Positions 35,310 through 44,609 of a stretch of 64,000 bases of DNA are shown here, in pieces. A program made the translations under genes and the position numbers. The notes under the pieces were generated by a model. It worked only from the letters and a program-made list of their open reading frames with translations. It did not search any database and was not told where the DNA came from. Source of the DNA: Deltaproteobacteria bacterium (GTDB lineage: Bacteria > Myxococcota_A > Polyangia > GCA-2747355); assembly GCA_020633415.1 (NCBI GenBank), contig JACKDQ010000005.1, positions 326,864-390,863 on the forward strand. Reading direction: 5' to 3'. Each line of letters begins with the position of its first letter. Within the stretch, counting starts at the first letter, position 1.

Positions 35310-38300
35310 ATGGGAGATAGTTTTGATCGGATCGCCATCGTCAATCGTGGCGAGCCGGCAATGCGTTTGATCGTCGCGGCGCGGGAATATGCCCATCAGC
35401 GTGGTCGACCACTGACGACGATCGCGCTTTACACCGACCCGGATCGACAGGCGATGTTCGTGCGTGAGGCCGACGAGAGCTACGCCCTCGGCTCAGCGAT
35501 GTCGATCGATGACCGCGATGGCCAACGAAAAAGCGCCTATCTGAACTACGCTTTGCTCGAGCGGGCATTGCGTCAAACCCATGCCGATGCGGCCTGGGTC
35601 GGCTGGGGGTTTGTCGCCGAGCATCCCGAGTTCGTCGAGTTGTGCGATCGTTTGGGGATCGCTTTCATCGGTCCCTCAGCCGATGTGATGCGGACCCTAG
35701 GCGACAAGATTCTCGCCAAGCGACTCGCCGAGCAGGCGGAGCTTCCGGTTGCACCATGGAGCGGTGGCGCACTCGCGGATCTCGACGCCGCCTGTCGCGC
35801 AGCTGAAGTTCTCGGATATCCGCTAATGCTCAAGGCAACGGCCGGTGGTGGTGGTCGAGGGATTCGTCGTATCGAAAACGAAGCGCAGCTTCGTGCGGTT
35901 TTCGATGCTGCGCAGCGTGAGGCATTAAGCGCTTTCGGCAGCGGCGCGTTGTTTCTTGAACGGATGGTTGGCAGCGCACGGCATGTCGAAGTTCAGATCC
36001 TCGGCGACAAGCACGGCACCGTTTGGGCGCTCGGCGTTCGCGACTGCACCGTTCAAAGGCGCAACCAAAAGCTGATCGAAGAGACCCCGTCCCCTGCACT
36101 CGATGAGCTGCAGCAGCGCGAGCTCTGCGATGCCGCGCGTCGACTCGGCGAACGCGTCGGGTACGTCGGCGCGGGCACCGTTGAATTCCTCTACGAGCCA
36201 AAGACCCGCCGTTTGGCCTTCATGGAGGTCAACACGCGTTTGCAGGTCGAGCACCCGGTTACCGAGATGGTCACCGGAATCGACTTGGTCAAGCTACAGC
36301 TCGAGATCGCCAGCGGCAAGGCGCTCTCGCCACAGCCGCCCTCGCCGATCGGTCACGCGATCGAGGTTCGCCTCAACGCCGAGGACCCCGAGTCGGGTTT
36401 TGCGCCAGCGCCTGGGCAAATCGAGCGCTTCCGTGTGCCGCTCGGCCCCGGTTTGCGTGTCGACACCGGCTTTGGCGCCGGCGACACCATCGCGGCCGAC
36501 TTCGATTCGATGATCGCGAAAATCATCGCTCACGGTCGAGATCGCGAGGAAGCGCTGGCCCGGCTTCACCGCGCGCTGCGTGAATCCTTGGTTCTTGTCG
36601 CCGGTGGCGTCAGCAACAAGGGCTTCCTGCTGGAGCTGCTCGATCGCCCCGAGCTTACCAGCGGCGAGTACGATATCGGCTGGCTCGACGGTTTGGTGGA
36701 ACGGGACGAACATCTATCGGGACGTTCTGCCGATATCGCGCTGATCCACGGTGCGATTGTCGCCTACGAAGAAGAGTTCAGCGCCGAGATGGCCAATTTC
36801 TTCGCGGCGGCGGCACGCGGGCGCCCGGAAGTGGGCAATCGCGGAAGTCGAGAGATCGAACTCTCGCTCAGCGGTGCTGACTATCGCTTCGTCGTCGGGC
36901 GGATTGGCCCGGAACGCTATCGCATCGGCATCGGCGAACGCAGCTTGGAGCTCAGCCTTGTCGAATTGCGCCCACTAGAGTGGCGGTTAACGATCGCCGA
37001 TCGAACCCACCGTGTGCGTGCCTTCTCGCGCGGCGCCTATTTGGTCGTCGAAGTCGACGGCATCAGCTACCGGATCAGCCGTGATTTGGGCGGTGTGATC
37101 CGCGCTCCGGCGCCCGCGATCGTTGTCTCGGTTGACGTGGCCGAGGGCGATATGGTCGAGGCCGGTGATCGGCTAGTCGTTCTTGAAGCGATGAAGACTG
37201 AAATGGCGATTACGGCGAAGTTTGCCGGACGCGTCAGGAAGGTCGCGGTAACCAACAATGTGCAGGTGCATCCGGGCGCAGAGCTGCTGCTGGTCGAGCC
37301 GCCGCAGAAACAGGTTGCCATTCAGACTGCGGTCGATTTTTCGCCACTGCTCGAGTTGTACGCCCACTCGACCCGACGAAATGGGCGATATCGCCAACTC
37401 AACGAGTTGCGATCGCTGATCCTCGGGTTTGATGCCGACGAAGCGCGTTTGCGTGCGGTGATCGAGCAAGGCGCGGGTTTGACGCCCGACATCGACGAGG
37501 TCGAGGATCGCCTCTGGCGCAAAGAGGATCGGATCCTGGCGACCTTTGCCGACATCGCCGCATTGTTTCACCCCGAGCCTGCCGGTTTGGCCGACGATGG
37601 ACTGGGGCGACTTAGCACCAAAGAGTATTTCTACACCTTCCTACGCGATCCCGAAGGCCGCGGTGAAGGATTCCCCGAGCCATTTTTGGACAAGCTGCGC
37701 GCGGCGCTCGCCCATTACGGCGTCGAACATCTCGAGGCGCATCCAGCGCTAAGCAGCAGTCTGTATCGGCTTTGTCGATCGCACTGGCGTGCCACCGATC
37801 AGCGCGCCGGAATTTCGGCAATACTGCAGCGCTGGCTTCGTTCGCTCTCCGAGTTGCGTCTGCGCGGCGACGAACCACGGCGTGCTTTGCTCGACCGCAT
37901 GATTCGCGTTACCGAGTGGCGCTACCCGGCGTTGCACGACGCCGCGCTCGAAGTGCGCTATCGCGCCTTTGAGTTGCCATTGCTCGAGCGGGCGCAAGCT
38001 GAGATCTATGCCGCTGCAGCAGCGCGTTTGGCAGAGCTTGCCGAGCAGCCGCCGCCAGCGAAGCGCGAGGCCTGTATCGCCGAGTTGGTCGCTTGCACCC
38101 AGCCGCTGACCGGGTACTTCTCTGCGCGTTTAGGCACAGCGACCTTGCCCGCGCGTGCGGCAATGGTCGAAACGCTGCTGCGGCGTCACTATCGCATTCG
38201 CACACTCGAGCAGATGACGACCGCAAAGGTCGGCCAGAGCGTGATCGCTGAGGCTTACTATCAGCACGACGGGCGACGTTTTCGCGTGTTGGGGACTTTG

Positions 38301-40898
38301 GCTGATGTCGAGCAGCTGACCACCAGCATTGCGGACATCAAGAAGCTGTTGATCGAGCGGCCTGCTGATAGTGCTGAGGTGCTGATCGATCTCTACATGG
38401 CCTGTCCCGAGCACCTCCCAGGGCGCAACGAACTCCCCGCACGGATCGCTGCAGTGCTCGAACAGGCCGGACTGCCGGGCGCTGTGCGTCGCGCGACCGC
38501 CGCGGTTGTTCAGCCAGGCGCTGATGGTGGAAACGGCACGCGCTATCTGACGTGGCGGCGTGGTGATGAAGGCCTGTTCGCCGGAGACGAACAGCAGGAA
38601 GAGATCCATCCGCAAACTGCGCAACGTATCCGCTTGTGGCGAATGTCCCGGTTCAACCTTCGGCGTCTACCGTCGGCGCCGCAGGTTTACCTCTACCACG
38701 CGCTGGCCAAAGACAATAAGAAGGACGAGCGCCTGTTTGCCGTGACGGAGGTACGAGACCTTACCGCTGTGCGCGACGAGCGGGGCAGGCTACTGGCGAT
38801 GCCCCACCTAGAGCACCGAATCGCCGAGGTACTGGCTGGCATTCGCCGTTTTCAGGCCAGCCGCCCTGAGCGCTACCGCTTGCACTGGAACCGCATCTTC
38901 TTACACGTCTGGCCGGTTCTGAGCCTGGCGGAAGAGGACCTCAACGGTTTGGTCGGCAAGATCTGGCCGGCGACTAAGTCGCTCGGCATCGAACGGCTGA
39001 TCGCCTGCGTGTTGATGCCGTCCAAGAACGGCGCGCCCAAGCAAATCGAGATCGTCATCGATAATCCGGGTGGTGGTCCAGTGATCACCTTTCGTGAGCC
39101 GCCCGAGTTGCCGATGGAGCCGCTTGACCCTTACGGTGCGAAAGTTGTGCGACTCAAGCAGCGCGGCTTGGTTTATCCCTATGCCTGGCTGCAGCGCATT
39201 TGTCCGAGCGAGCCGGTCGCGCAGTCGGAATTCCCACCTGGGCGCTTTGTCGAGTACGATCTCGACCAAAACGGCAAACTCGTACCGGTCGACCGACCTT
39301 ATGGGCAGAACACGGCGAACATCGTTGTCGGCCTGATCGATACGCCGACCGCCAAATATCCCGAGGGGATGCGTCGTGTGATCTTGCTTGGGGATCCGAG
39401 CCGCGACATGGGTGCTTTGGCCGAGCCCGAATGCCGCCGGATCATCGAAGCGATCGATCTCGCCGAGGCCGAAAACCTGCCGATTGAATGGTTCTCGCTT
39501 TCGGCGGGCGCAAAGATCTCGATGGATAGCGGTACCGAGAACATGGATTGGATCGCGCTGGTCTTGCGACGGCTGGTTCTGTTCACTCAAAACCGCGGTG
39601 AGGTCAACATCATCGTCTGTGGTATCAACGTCGGCGCTCAGCCTTACTGGAACGCCGAGGCAACGATGCTGATGCACACGCGCGGGATTCTCGTGATGAT
39701 CCCCGAGAGTGCGATGGTCTTGACCGGCAAACAGGCGCTCGATTACTCGGGCGGTGTTTCGGCCGATGATAACTTTGGCATCGGCGGCTACGAAACGATC
39801 ATGGGCCCCAACGGTCAGGCCCAGTATTACGCCTCCGACCTTGGCGATGCGTATAAGATTCTGTTGCGCTACTACGATCACAGCTATGTGATGCCCGGCG
39901 AGCGGTTTCCGCGGCGCGCTCCGTCTGCCGATCCGGCCGACCGCGACGTGTGCTGTTCGCCGCACAGTGAGTCGGTCTCGGGCTTTTCTACGATCGGCGA
40001 AGTGTTCAGCGAGCAGTCGAACCCGGGCCGCAAAAAGCCCTTCGACATTCGTTCGGTGATGAGCGCAGTGATCGATGCCAAGACTGAGCCGCTCGAGCGC
40101 TGGTTCGGTCTGCGTGGTGCGGAAATGGCCGTTGTGTGGGACTCCCACATTGGTGGTTACCCGCTATGCTTGATCGGTCTCGAGTCACGGCCGCTCAAGC
40201 GCCTCGGATTTGTGCCTGCCGATGGCCCCGAGCAGTGGACTCCGGGGACGTTGTTTCCGCGTGCGTCAAAAAAAGTCGCGCGGGCGATCAACGCTGCGAG
40301 TGGCAACCGTCCAGTTGTGGTACTGGCCAACCTCTCTGGCTTCGATGGATCGCCCGAATCGATGCGCAACCTGCAGCTGGAGTACGGCGCCGAGATCGGT
40401 CGGGCTGTCGTCAACTTTAAGGGGCCGATCATCTTCTGCGTCGTTTCGCGCTACCACGGTGGTGCGTTCGTCGTGTTCTCGGCGCGTTTGCACGATAATA
40501 TGCAAGTCGCCGCGCTTGAGGGCGCCCATGCCTCGGTGATCGGTGGCGCTCCGGCTGCAGCGGTGGTCTTCGCTCGCGAGGTGTCGAAGCGTGCGCAGCG
40601 TGATCAGCGCTTGATCGAGCTCGAACAGCGATTGATGCGGGCTTCGGGTGCGCAGATGGTCGCGCTGCGATCGCAGTACCAAGACCTGCTCGGGCAGGTG
40701 CGCTCGGAGAAACTCGGTGAGGTTGCCGAAGAGTTTGACGCTGTCCATAGCGTCCAGCGCGCTCAGCGCGTCGGATCGGTGGACCAGATCGTGCCGCCGA
40801 GCGAGCTGCGCCGTTATCTGGTAGAGGCGCTGGAACGTGGCATCGAACGCGAGCTGCGGCAGCAACGTCTATCGATCGTCGCCAGCGGTCACGCCTGA
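35310..40898 (+). CDS. single-chain biotin-dependent acyl-CoA carboxylase (BC-BCCP-central-CT fusion)
   Basis: 1862 residues. Domains in order: biotin carboxylase (about 1-450, opening 'RIAIVNRGEPAMRLIVAARE', with the ATP-grasp loop 'ATAGGGGRGIRRI' near 176 and 'EVNTRLQVEHPVTEMVTGIDLV'); a biotinyl domain with 'LEAMKTEMAI' and the biotin-accepting Lys629; a central helical region (about 680-1250); and carboxyltransferase N and C halves (about 1290-1840, 'YSGGVSADDNFGIGGYETIMGPNGQ', 'ANLSGFDGSPESMRNLQLEYGAEIG'). The order matches eukaryotic ACC and single-chain bacterial long-chain acyl-CoA carboxylases. The substrate (acetyl-, propionyl- or longer acyl-CoA) cannot be told from sequence. ATG 35310 has a GGAGAAG site upstream. 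Confidence 0.92.
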   Translation: MGDSFDRIAIVNRGEPAMRLIVAAREYAHQRGRPLTTIALYTDPDRQAMFVREADESYALGSAMSIDDRDGQRKSAYLNYALLERALRQTHADAAWVGWGFVAEHPEFVELCDRLGIAFIGPSADVMRTLGDKILAKRLAEQAELPVAPWSGGALADLDAACRAAEVLGYPLMLKATAGGGGRGIRRIENEAQLRAVFDAAQREALSAFGSGALFLERMVGSARHVEVQILGDKHGTVWALGVRDCTVQRRNQKLIEETPSPALDELQQRELCDAARRLGERVGYVGAGTVEFLYEPKTRRLAFMEVNTRLQVEHPVTEMVTGIDLVKLQLEIASGKALSPQPPSPIGHAIEVRLNAEDPESGFAPAPGQIERFRVPLGPGLRVDTGFGAGDTIAADFDSMIAKIIAHGRDREEALARLHRALRESLVLVAGGVSNKGFLLELLDRPELTSGEYDIGWLDGLVERDEHLSGRSADIALIHGAIVAYEEEFSAEMANFFAAAARGRPEVGNRGSREIELSLSGADYRFVVGRIGPERYRIGIGERSLELSLVELRPLEWRLTIADRTHRVRAFSRGAYLVVEVDGISYRISRDLGGVIRAPAPAIVVSVDVAEGDMVEAGDRLVVLEAMKTEMAITAKFAGRVRKVAVTNNVQVHPGAELLLVEPPQKQVAIQTAVDFSPLLELYAHSTRRNGRYRQLNELRSLILGFDADEARLRAVIEQGAGLTPDIDEVEDRLWRKEDRILATFADIAALFHPEPAGLADDGLGRLSTKEYFYTFLRDPEGRGEGFPEPFLDKLRAALAHYGVEHLEAHPALSSSLYRLCRSHWRATDQRAGISAILQRWLRSLSELRLRGDEPRRALLDRMIRVTEWRYPALHDAALEVRYRAFELPLLERAQAEIYAAAAARLAELAEQPPPAKREACIAELVACTQPLTGYFSARLGTATLPARAAMVETLLRRHYRIRTLEQMTTAKVGQSVIAEAYYQHDGRRFRVLGTLADVEQLTTSIADIKKLLIERPADSAEVLIDLYMACPEHLPGRNELPARIAAVLEQAGLPGAVRRATAAVVQPGADGGNGTRYLTWRRGDEGLFAGDEQQEEIHPQTAQRIRLWRMSRFNLRRLPSAPQVYLYHALAKDNKKDERLFAVTEVRDLTAVRDERGRLLAMPHLEHRIAEVLAGIRRFQASRPERYRLHWNRIFLHVWPVLSLAEEDLNGLVGKIWPATKSLGIERLIACVLMPSKNGAPKQIEIVIDNPGGGPVITFREPPELPMEPLDPYGAKVVRLKQRGLVYPYAWLQRICPSEPVAQSEFPPGRFVEYDLDQNGKLVPVDRPYGQNTANIVVGLIDTPTAKYPEGMRRVILLGDPSRDMGALAEPECRRIIEAIDLAEAENLPIEWFSLSAGAKISMDSGTENMDWIALVLRRLVLFTQNRGEVNIIVCGINVGAQPYWNAEATMLMHTRGILVMIPESAMVLTGKQALDYSGGVSADDNFGIGGYETIMGPNGQAQYYASDLGDAYKILLRYYDHSYVMPGERFPRRAPSADPADRDVCCSPHSESVSGFSTIGEVFSEQSNPGRKKPFDIRSVMSAVIDAKTEPLERWFGLRGAEMAVVWDSHIGGYPLCLIGLESRPLKRLGFVPADGPEQWTPGTLFPRASKKVARAINAASGNRPVVVLANLSGFDGSPESMRNLQLEYGAEIGRAVVNFKGPIIFCVVSRYHGGAFVVFSARLHDNMQVAALEGAHASVIGGAPAAAVVFAREVSKRAQRDQRLIELEQRLMRASGAQMVALRSQYQDLLGQVRSEKLGEVAEEFDAVHSVQRAQRVGSVDQIVPPSELRRYLVEALERGIERELRQQRLSIVASGHA

Positions 40899-40995
40899 CC
40901 AACAATTCCGCGGTCAGCACAGCGGTAATGGTATGCTAAGCGCCTGAGGTTTTCCCAGGAAGGCTCTCCTGCTACTCGCGCTCGGCATCGCTTCG

Positions 40996-42774
40996 TTGAT
41001 CTTCGGTTGGCTGCTTTGGCTGTTCGGCCGGCGGTTTTCGGCGGTCTCGTCATCGATCGACGGTTTCGTACTAACGATGGTTGCCGGACTGTGTGCATTG
41101 CACATCATTCCACACAGCATGATGGCGATCGGCCCCTCAGCGCTGTTCGCTGCCGTCGTCGGTTTTGTCGTTGTTTGGTGGACCGAGCGTCAGGGCAGTC
41201 GGCGCGCGCTGGGCTCGTTTTCTGGCGCCGCGATTCCGATGGCGTTGGCGGGACTAGCGGCCCATGCGATCATCGACGGAGGCGCGCTGGCAAGTGCCGG
41301 AGAGCTCGGCAAAGGCGGTCTGCCGCTGGCCGCGGCGGTGATTCTCCATCGCGTGCCGATCGGTGCCGTGCTCGGTCGTTTCACCCAACGGGGGTTGCTC
41401 TGGCCAGGCGTCGCGCTTAGCGTCTTGGTTATCGCCACCTGCTTGGGATACTTTGCTGGCGGTGAGATCCTGCAGGCCGCTTCGCCCACCGCGATCCACT
41501 TGCTACAAGGCCTGGTCGCCGGCGGTTTGCTACATGTCGTCTTTCATCGCGCACCTCATGGTCAGGTCCGCGCGCGCTCAGGTGCGATCGGTGCGGCGCT
41601 GGGAGCGATTTCGCTTTGGTTCGCCCTCGACTTGCACCAGCACGAATTGCCGCTCAGCTCGATCGGCCTGGGGGCAACCTTTGCCCGCCTGGCGCTGGAG
41701 ACGGCCCCCGCGCTGTTGCTAGCGTTTCTCGGGGCCGGGTTGTTACAGGCCTTCGTGCGACCGACGGGGTTTGCCTGGATCGGCCGTGGTGGGGCGGCAC
41801 AACAAGCGCTGCGCGGAATGGTCTTCGGTCTGCCTCTGCCGATCTGCTCCTGTGGTGTATTGCCGTTTTACGCCACGCTGATCCGCCAACACGTGCCCGC
41901 TACGGCTGCGATCTCGTTTCTGATCGCTACGCCGGAGATCGGCATCGATGCGCTGTTCATCTCATGGTCGTTGCTCGGTGCGCCGCTGACGCTGGTCCGC
42001 ATTGCAGCAGCTGCATTGGTCGCCTTCTTGTCGGCGCTGATCGTCGGTCGCTTGGCTAAACCTTGTCAGCTGCCGGTCGACGACCGCCTGCAACTCGCTC
42101 AGTCGCAGAACCTGTCGCTGAGCGCCAAACTGCAGCAAGCGGTCTGGTACGGTCTTGGCGAGCTCGTCGATCACCTGCTGCCGTGGATTCTCGTCGGGTT
42201 GGCGATCGCTTCGTTCCTCGAGCCATCGCTACGCGAGGCGGCTCTCGGAGCGGTGCCGACCATCTTGCAGGTGCCCTTGGCGGCGCTGCTCGGTCTGCCG
42301 ATCTACGTCTGCGCGTCGGGCTCGACGCCGTTGGTCGCAGTGCTGCTCCACAAAGGACTCTCGCCGGGCGGTGCGATCGCCTTTTTGCTGACGGGGCCGG
42401 CGACCAACATCACCACGTTCGGCGCGCTGTCGATTTTGCATGGTCGTCGAACGGCGATCACCTTCGCGGCGACCGTTTTTGCCCTCGCCTGTGCCTTGGG
42501 CTGGGCGATCGACGCTGTCACCCGCGAATTCCTGCCGATGGCGCTGCACGAGCATCGGCATGGTCATCACGCTTGGCCGATAGTCGAGATCGCTGCGGCG
42601 TCGATCATGGGGCTTAGCGCGCTTTATTCGCTGTGGCGCTGTGGCCCACGCGGCTGGATCGCGCAGCTTTCGCCGTTGGGCGCCGACGGCCATAGCCACG
42701 ACCACGATCATCACGACCACGATCATCACGACCACGATCATCACGACCACGATCATCACGACCACGATCGCTAG
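40996..42774 (+). CDS. SO_0444/DUF318-type metal permease with ZIP-like N-terminus and His/Asp-repeat tail
   Basis: 592 residues, many transmembrane helices. The N-terminal ~200 residues look like a ZIP transporter half ('VLTMVAGLCALHIIPHSMM', 'GLAAHAIIDGGALAS', 'AAVILHRVPIGAVLG', with paired His/Asp in helices). Residues about 230-500 match the SO_0444 Cu/Zn-efflux permease family ('LPICSCGVLPFYATLIRQ', 'SFLIATPEIGIDALF', 'YVCASGSTPLVAVLLHKG', 'LTGPATNITTF'). The C-terminus is a (HDHDH)n tail encoded by a tandem repeat. A TTG start is given; a CTG at 40969, 6 nt after AGGAAG and extending the first helix, is a credible alternative. Confidence 0.8.
   Translation: MIFGWLLWLFGRRFSAVSSSIDGFVLTMVAGLCALHIIPHSMMAIGPSALFAAVVGFVVVWWTERQGSRRALGSFSGAAIPMALAGLAAHAIIDGGALASAGELGKGGLPLAAAVILHRVPIGAVLGRFTQRGLLWPGVALSVLVIATCLGYFAGGEILQAASPTAIHLLQGLVAGGLLHVVFHRAPHGQVRARSGAIGAALGAISLWFALDLHQHELPLSSIGLGATFARLALETAPALLLAFLGAGLLQAFVRPTGFAWIGRGGAAQQALRGMVFGLPLPICSCGVLPFYATLIRQHVPATAAISFLIATPEIGIDALFISWSLLGAPLTLVRIAAAALVAFLSALIVGRLAKPCQLPVDDRLQLAQSQNLSLSAKLQQAVWYGLGELVDHLLPWILVGLAIASFLEPSLREAALGAVPTILQVPLAALLGLPIYVCASGSTPLVAVLLHKGLSPGGAIAFLLTGPATNITTFGALSILHGRRTAITFAATVFALACALGWAIDAVTREFLPMALHEHRHGHHAWPIVEIAAASIMGLSALYSLWRCGPRGWIAQLSPLGADGHSHDHDHHDHDHHDHDHHDHDHHDHDR
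42697..42769 (+). repeat. 15-bp tandem repeat encoding a His/Asp metal-binding tail
   Basis: Four perfect copies of CACGACCACGATCAT followed by a partial fifth, in frame at the 3' end of the permease gene. They encode repeated His-Asp-His-Asp-His units expected to bind Zn2+. Copy number is likely to vary between strains by slippage. Confidence 0.9.
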
Positions 42775-42856
42775 GCGAATAGATCCATCGTGCCGTGGAC
42801 AAGTTGGCGAGCGGTGTTTAATCCCCTCGGGATTGGGGCGCGTCGCGTTGTTAAAG

Positions 42857-43702
42857 CTAGCGGCGGCGAAGCAGGCCGAGCAGGGCCAGTCCGCCGCAGA
42901 GGGTCGCCTGGGTTGCGCCGACGGGTAGCTCCCAGAAGAAGGCGGCAACGTAGCCGCTCACCCCGCAGAGTGCGCCGAGCAGTGCGGCGAGCAGCATCGC
43001 TCGCTGGAGTCGGTTGACGAAAGCGAGCGCAGCAAAGGCCGGTCCGACACTGAGCGCGAAGACCGGCAGCGCACCCAGTGCGCGGGTGGTTACGGCAATC
43101 GTTACGCCGATACAGAGCATCAATATCGCTTCGAGTAGTCGTACCGGTAAGCCCTGAACGCGTGCGCCATCACTATCGAAGCTGACCGCGATCAAGCCGC
43201 GACGCAGCCACGCCTGGGTCGCCAGCACCAGCGTGGCCACGACGACCGTGGCGTGGAGGTCCCTTGGGCTTACGGCGACGGCGATACCGAAGAGAATCGC
43301 ATCGATCTGATGGGCTTCCTGCACGATCCGCGAGCCCAACAACACCGCTGCTCCGGCGGTCAGCAGATAGAGTAGCCCAACGAGCGCCTCGCGTTGCACC
43401 TGGAGTCGGCGGAGCGACAAAAGCAGCGTTGCTGCAATGCCGCAAGCGAAGCCCGATGCGACGGGGGTCAGCCAGGTTGCGCTCCAGGCGATGTGCGCAA
43501 AAAATGCGAACGCCACACCAAAGCCAGCGGCATGGCTAATCGCCAGGGGGACGAAGACCATTCGCCGCAAGACGATGAACACGCCCAGTGAACCGAGGAC
43601 CGTGCCGGCGACGGCGGCGCAGATCATCGGATCGGCGTAGATCTCGAGCGCGTCGATAAAGTCAGCCCAGCCGAGGGCGGCGCTCGCGGTAGCCACGGTC
43701 AT
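42857..43702 (-). CDS. znuB: ZnuB-type metal ABC transporter permease
   Basis: 281 residues, about 8 transmembrane helices of the ABC-3 (Zn/Mn) permease family. It shows 'LEIYADPMICAAVAGTVLGSLGVFIVLRRMVFVPLAISHAAGFGVAFAFF', the usual opening with the conserved 'ALSHAxxxG'-like motif (here 'AISHAAGFG'). 'VSFDSDGARVQGLPVRLLEAILMLCIGVTIAVTTRALGALPVFALSVGPA' is also standard. It overlaps the ATPase gene by 4 nt. No substrate-binding protein (ZnuA) gene is present in the window. Confidence 0.9.
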   Translation of the reverse strand: MTVATASAALGWADFIDALEIYADPMICAAVAGTVLGSLGVFIVLRRMVFVPLAISHAAGFGVAFAFFAHIAWSATWLTPVASGFACGIAATLLLSLRRLQVQREALVGLLYLLTAGAAVLLGSRIVQEAHQIDAILFGIAVAVSPRDLHATVVVATLVLATQAWLRRGLIAVSFDSDGARVQGLPVRLLEAILMLCIGVTIAVTTRALGALPVFALSVGPAFAALAFVNRLQRAMLLAALLGALCGVSGYVAAFFWELPVGATQATLCGGLALLGLLRRR

Positions 43703-44490
43703 CGCTGTTCGTCTGCCGCGTGCGCGTGTGTGTGCGGAGGAAAATCGTCGCCGGAGGTGTGAACGTGGCCGTAAAGCCGGTTGAACAGCGGATGCTGGTA
43801 GACCTGATCGGTGTCGCCCTGGACCACGGTCTGCGTTGCGCGGTCGAGGAACAGTGTGTGGTCAGCGACGTGCACCACGGCGTTGACTTGATGCGAGATC
43901 AGCAACACCGCTAGATCCTGCTCGCTGGCCAGCTCACGCATCAACTCTAGCGTTGAACTCGCTGTTGTAGCGTCCATCGCCGATGTTGGCTCGTCGAGCA
44001 CGGCTAGTCTTGGACGGCTGGCCAGCAGGCGGGCGATCAGCACCCGCTGCTTTTGTCCCTCGCTGAGCAGGCCAAAGCGCTGGCTGCTCAGCTCGCCAGC
44101 GTCGACACGCTCGAGAGCTTCGGCGATTTGACGGCGACCCGCACGTCCGATCGATGGCCGCAAAAAGCTGGTGCCACGCTCCAGACCTGTGGCGACGACA
44201 TCCCAACTACGCATCGGCATCAGCGGTGAGAATTGCGTTCGCTGGGGAATGTAGGCCATCGGCAGCGGGTCGGTTAGTCGCTCGAGGGTGCCGGCGACGG
44301 CGGGCTGCAGGCCGAGCAGCGTGCGAAAGAACGTAGTTTTGCCTGCGCCGTTCAGTCCGACCACCGCCCAGAGCTGACCACAAGTCACGCGCAGGTCGAT
44401 CGGTGGAAGCAGTGGGTGACCGCGATAGCCGACCACCAAACCGCTGGTTTGAAAGAGCGGCAGATGCTGGTGATCGTGCTCGGGCGTCAT
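43699..44490 (-). CDS. znuC: ZnuC-type metal ABC transporter ATP-binding protein
   Basis: 263 residues. It has 'VVGLNGAGKTTFFRTLLG' (Walker A, about 42-50), 'LLSEGQKQRVLIARLLASRPRLAVLDEPTSAMD' (signature and Walker B) and the H-loop 'LLISHQV'. Both termini are His-rich ('MTPEHDHQHLPLF', 'HVHTSGDDFPPHTHAHAADEQ'), as expected for a zinc system. The gene is divergent from the SmtB-type repressor, with a shared 119-nt control region. Confidence 0.9.
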   Translation of the reverse strand: MTPEHDHQHLPLFQTSGLVVGYRGHPLLPPIDLRVTCGQLWAVVGLNGAGKTTFFRTLLGLQPAVAGTLERLTDPLPMAYIPQRTQFSPLMPMRSWDVVATGLERGTSFLRPSIGRAGRRQIAEALERVDAGELSSQRFGLLSEGQKQRVLIARLLASRPRLAVLDEPTSAMDATTASSTLELMRELASEQDLAVLLISHQVNAVVHVADHTLFLDRATQTVVQGDTDQVYQHPLFNRLYGHVHTSGDDFPPHTHAHAADEQR

Positions 44491-44497
44491 CGCTCCG

Positions 44498-44525
44498 TAC
44501 CTATCATTTGCATCTTCGCTGTCAA
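44498..44525 (-). promoter_or_regulatory. possible promoter of znuCB
   Basis: Minus-strand perfect -35 TTGACA (44520-44525), a 16-nt spacer and TAGGTA (44498-44503), ending 7 nt before ATG 44490. The -10 is weak, and a GGAG lies in the 7-nt interval, so both leaderless and led initiation are possible from other start sites. Confidence 0.4.
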
Positions 44526-44574
44526 GCCGCCATTGTTGTATAGCTGATTGGAAATAAAACGATCTGCTTGCTGA

Positions 44575-44592
44575 CTTGTTCAGTTGAATAAG
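44575..44592. promoter_or_regulatory. candidate operator for the divergent ArsR/SmtB repressor
   Basis: An imperfect inverted repeat CTTGTTCA-GT-TGAATAAG (7 of 8 arm positions pair) in the znuC/smtB-like intergenic region, 17 nt before the repressor ATG. The size and 2-nt centre match ArsR/SmtB operators, although the half-site order is flipped relative to the usual TGAACA-N2-TGTTCA. Confidence 0.4.
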
Positions 44593-44609
44593 CTGTGAAA
44601 TGAGAGCGT

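Noticed and set aside
38901..40148. 415-codon open frame antisense to the carboxylase
   Set aside because: Antisense to the conserved carboxyltransferase domain; His/Arg/Asp-rich composition typical of shadow frames.
42697..42769. CRISPR-like array
   Set aside because: The units are contiguous 15-bp copies without spacers, in frame within a gene; a coding tandem repeat.
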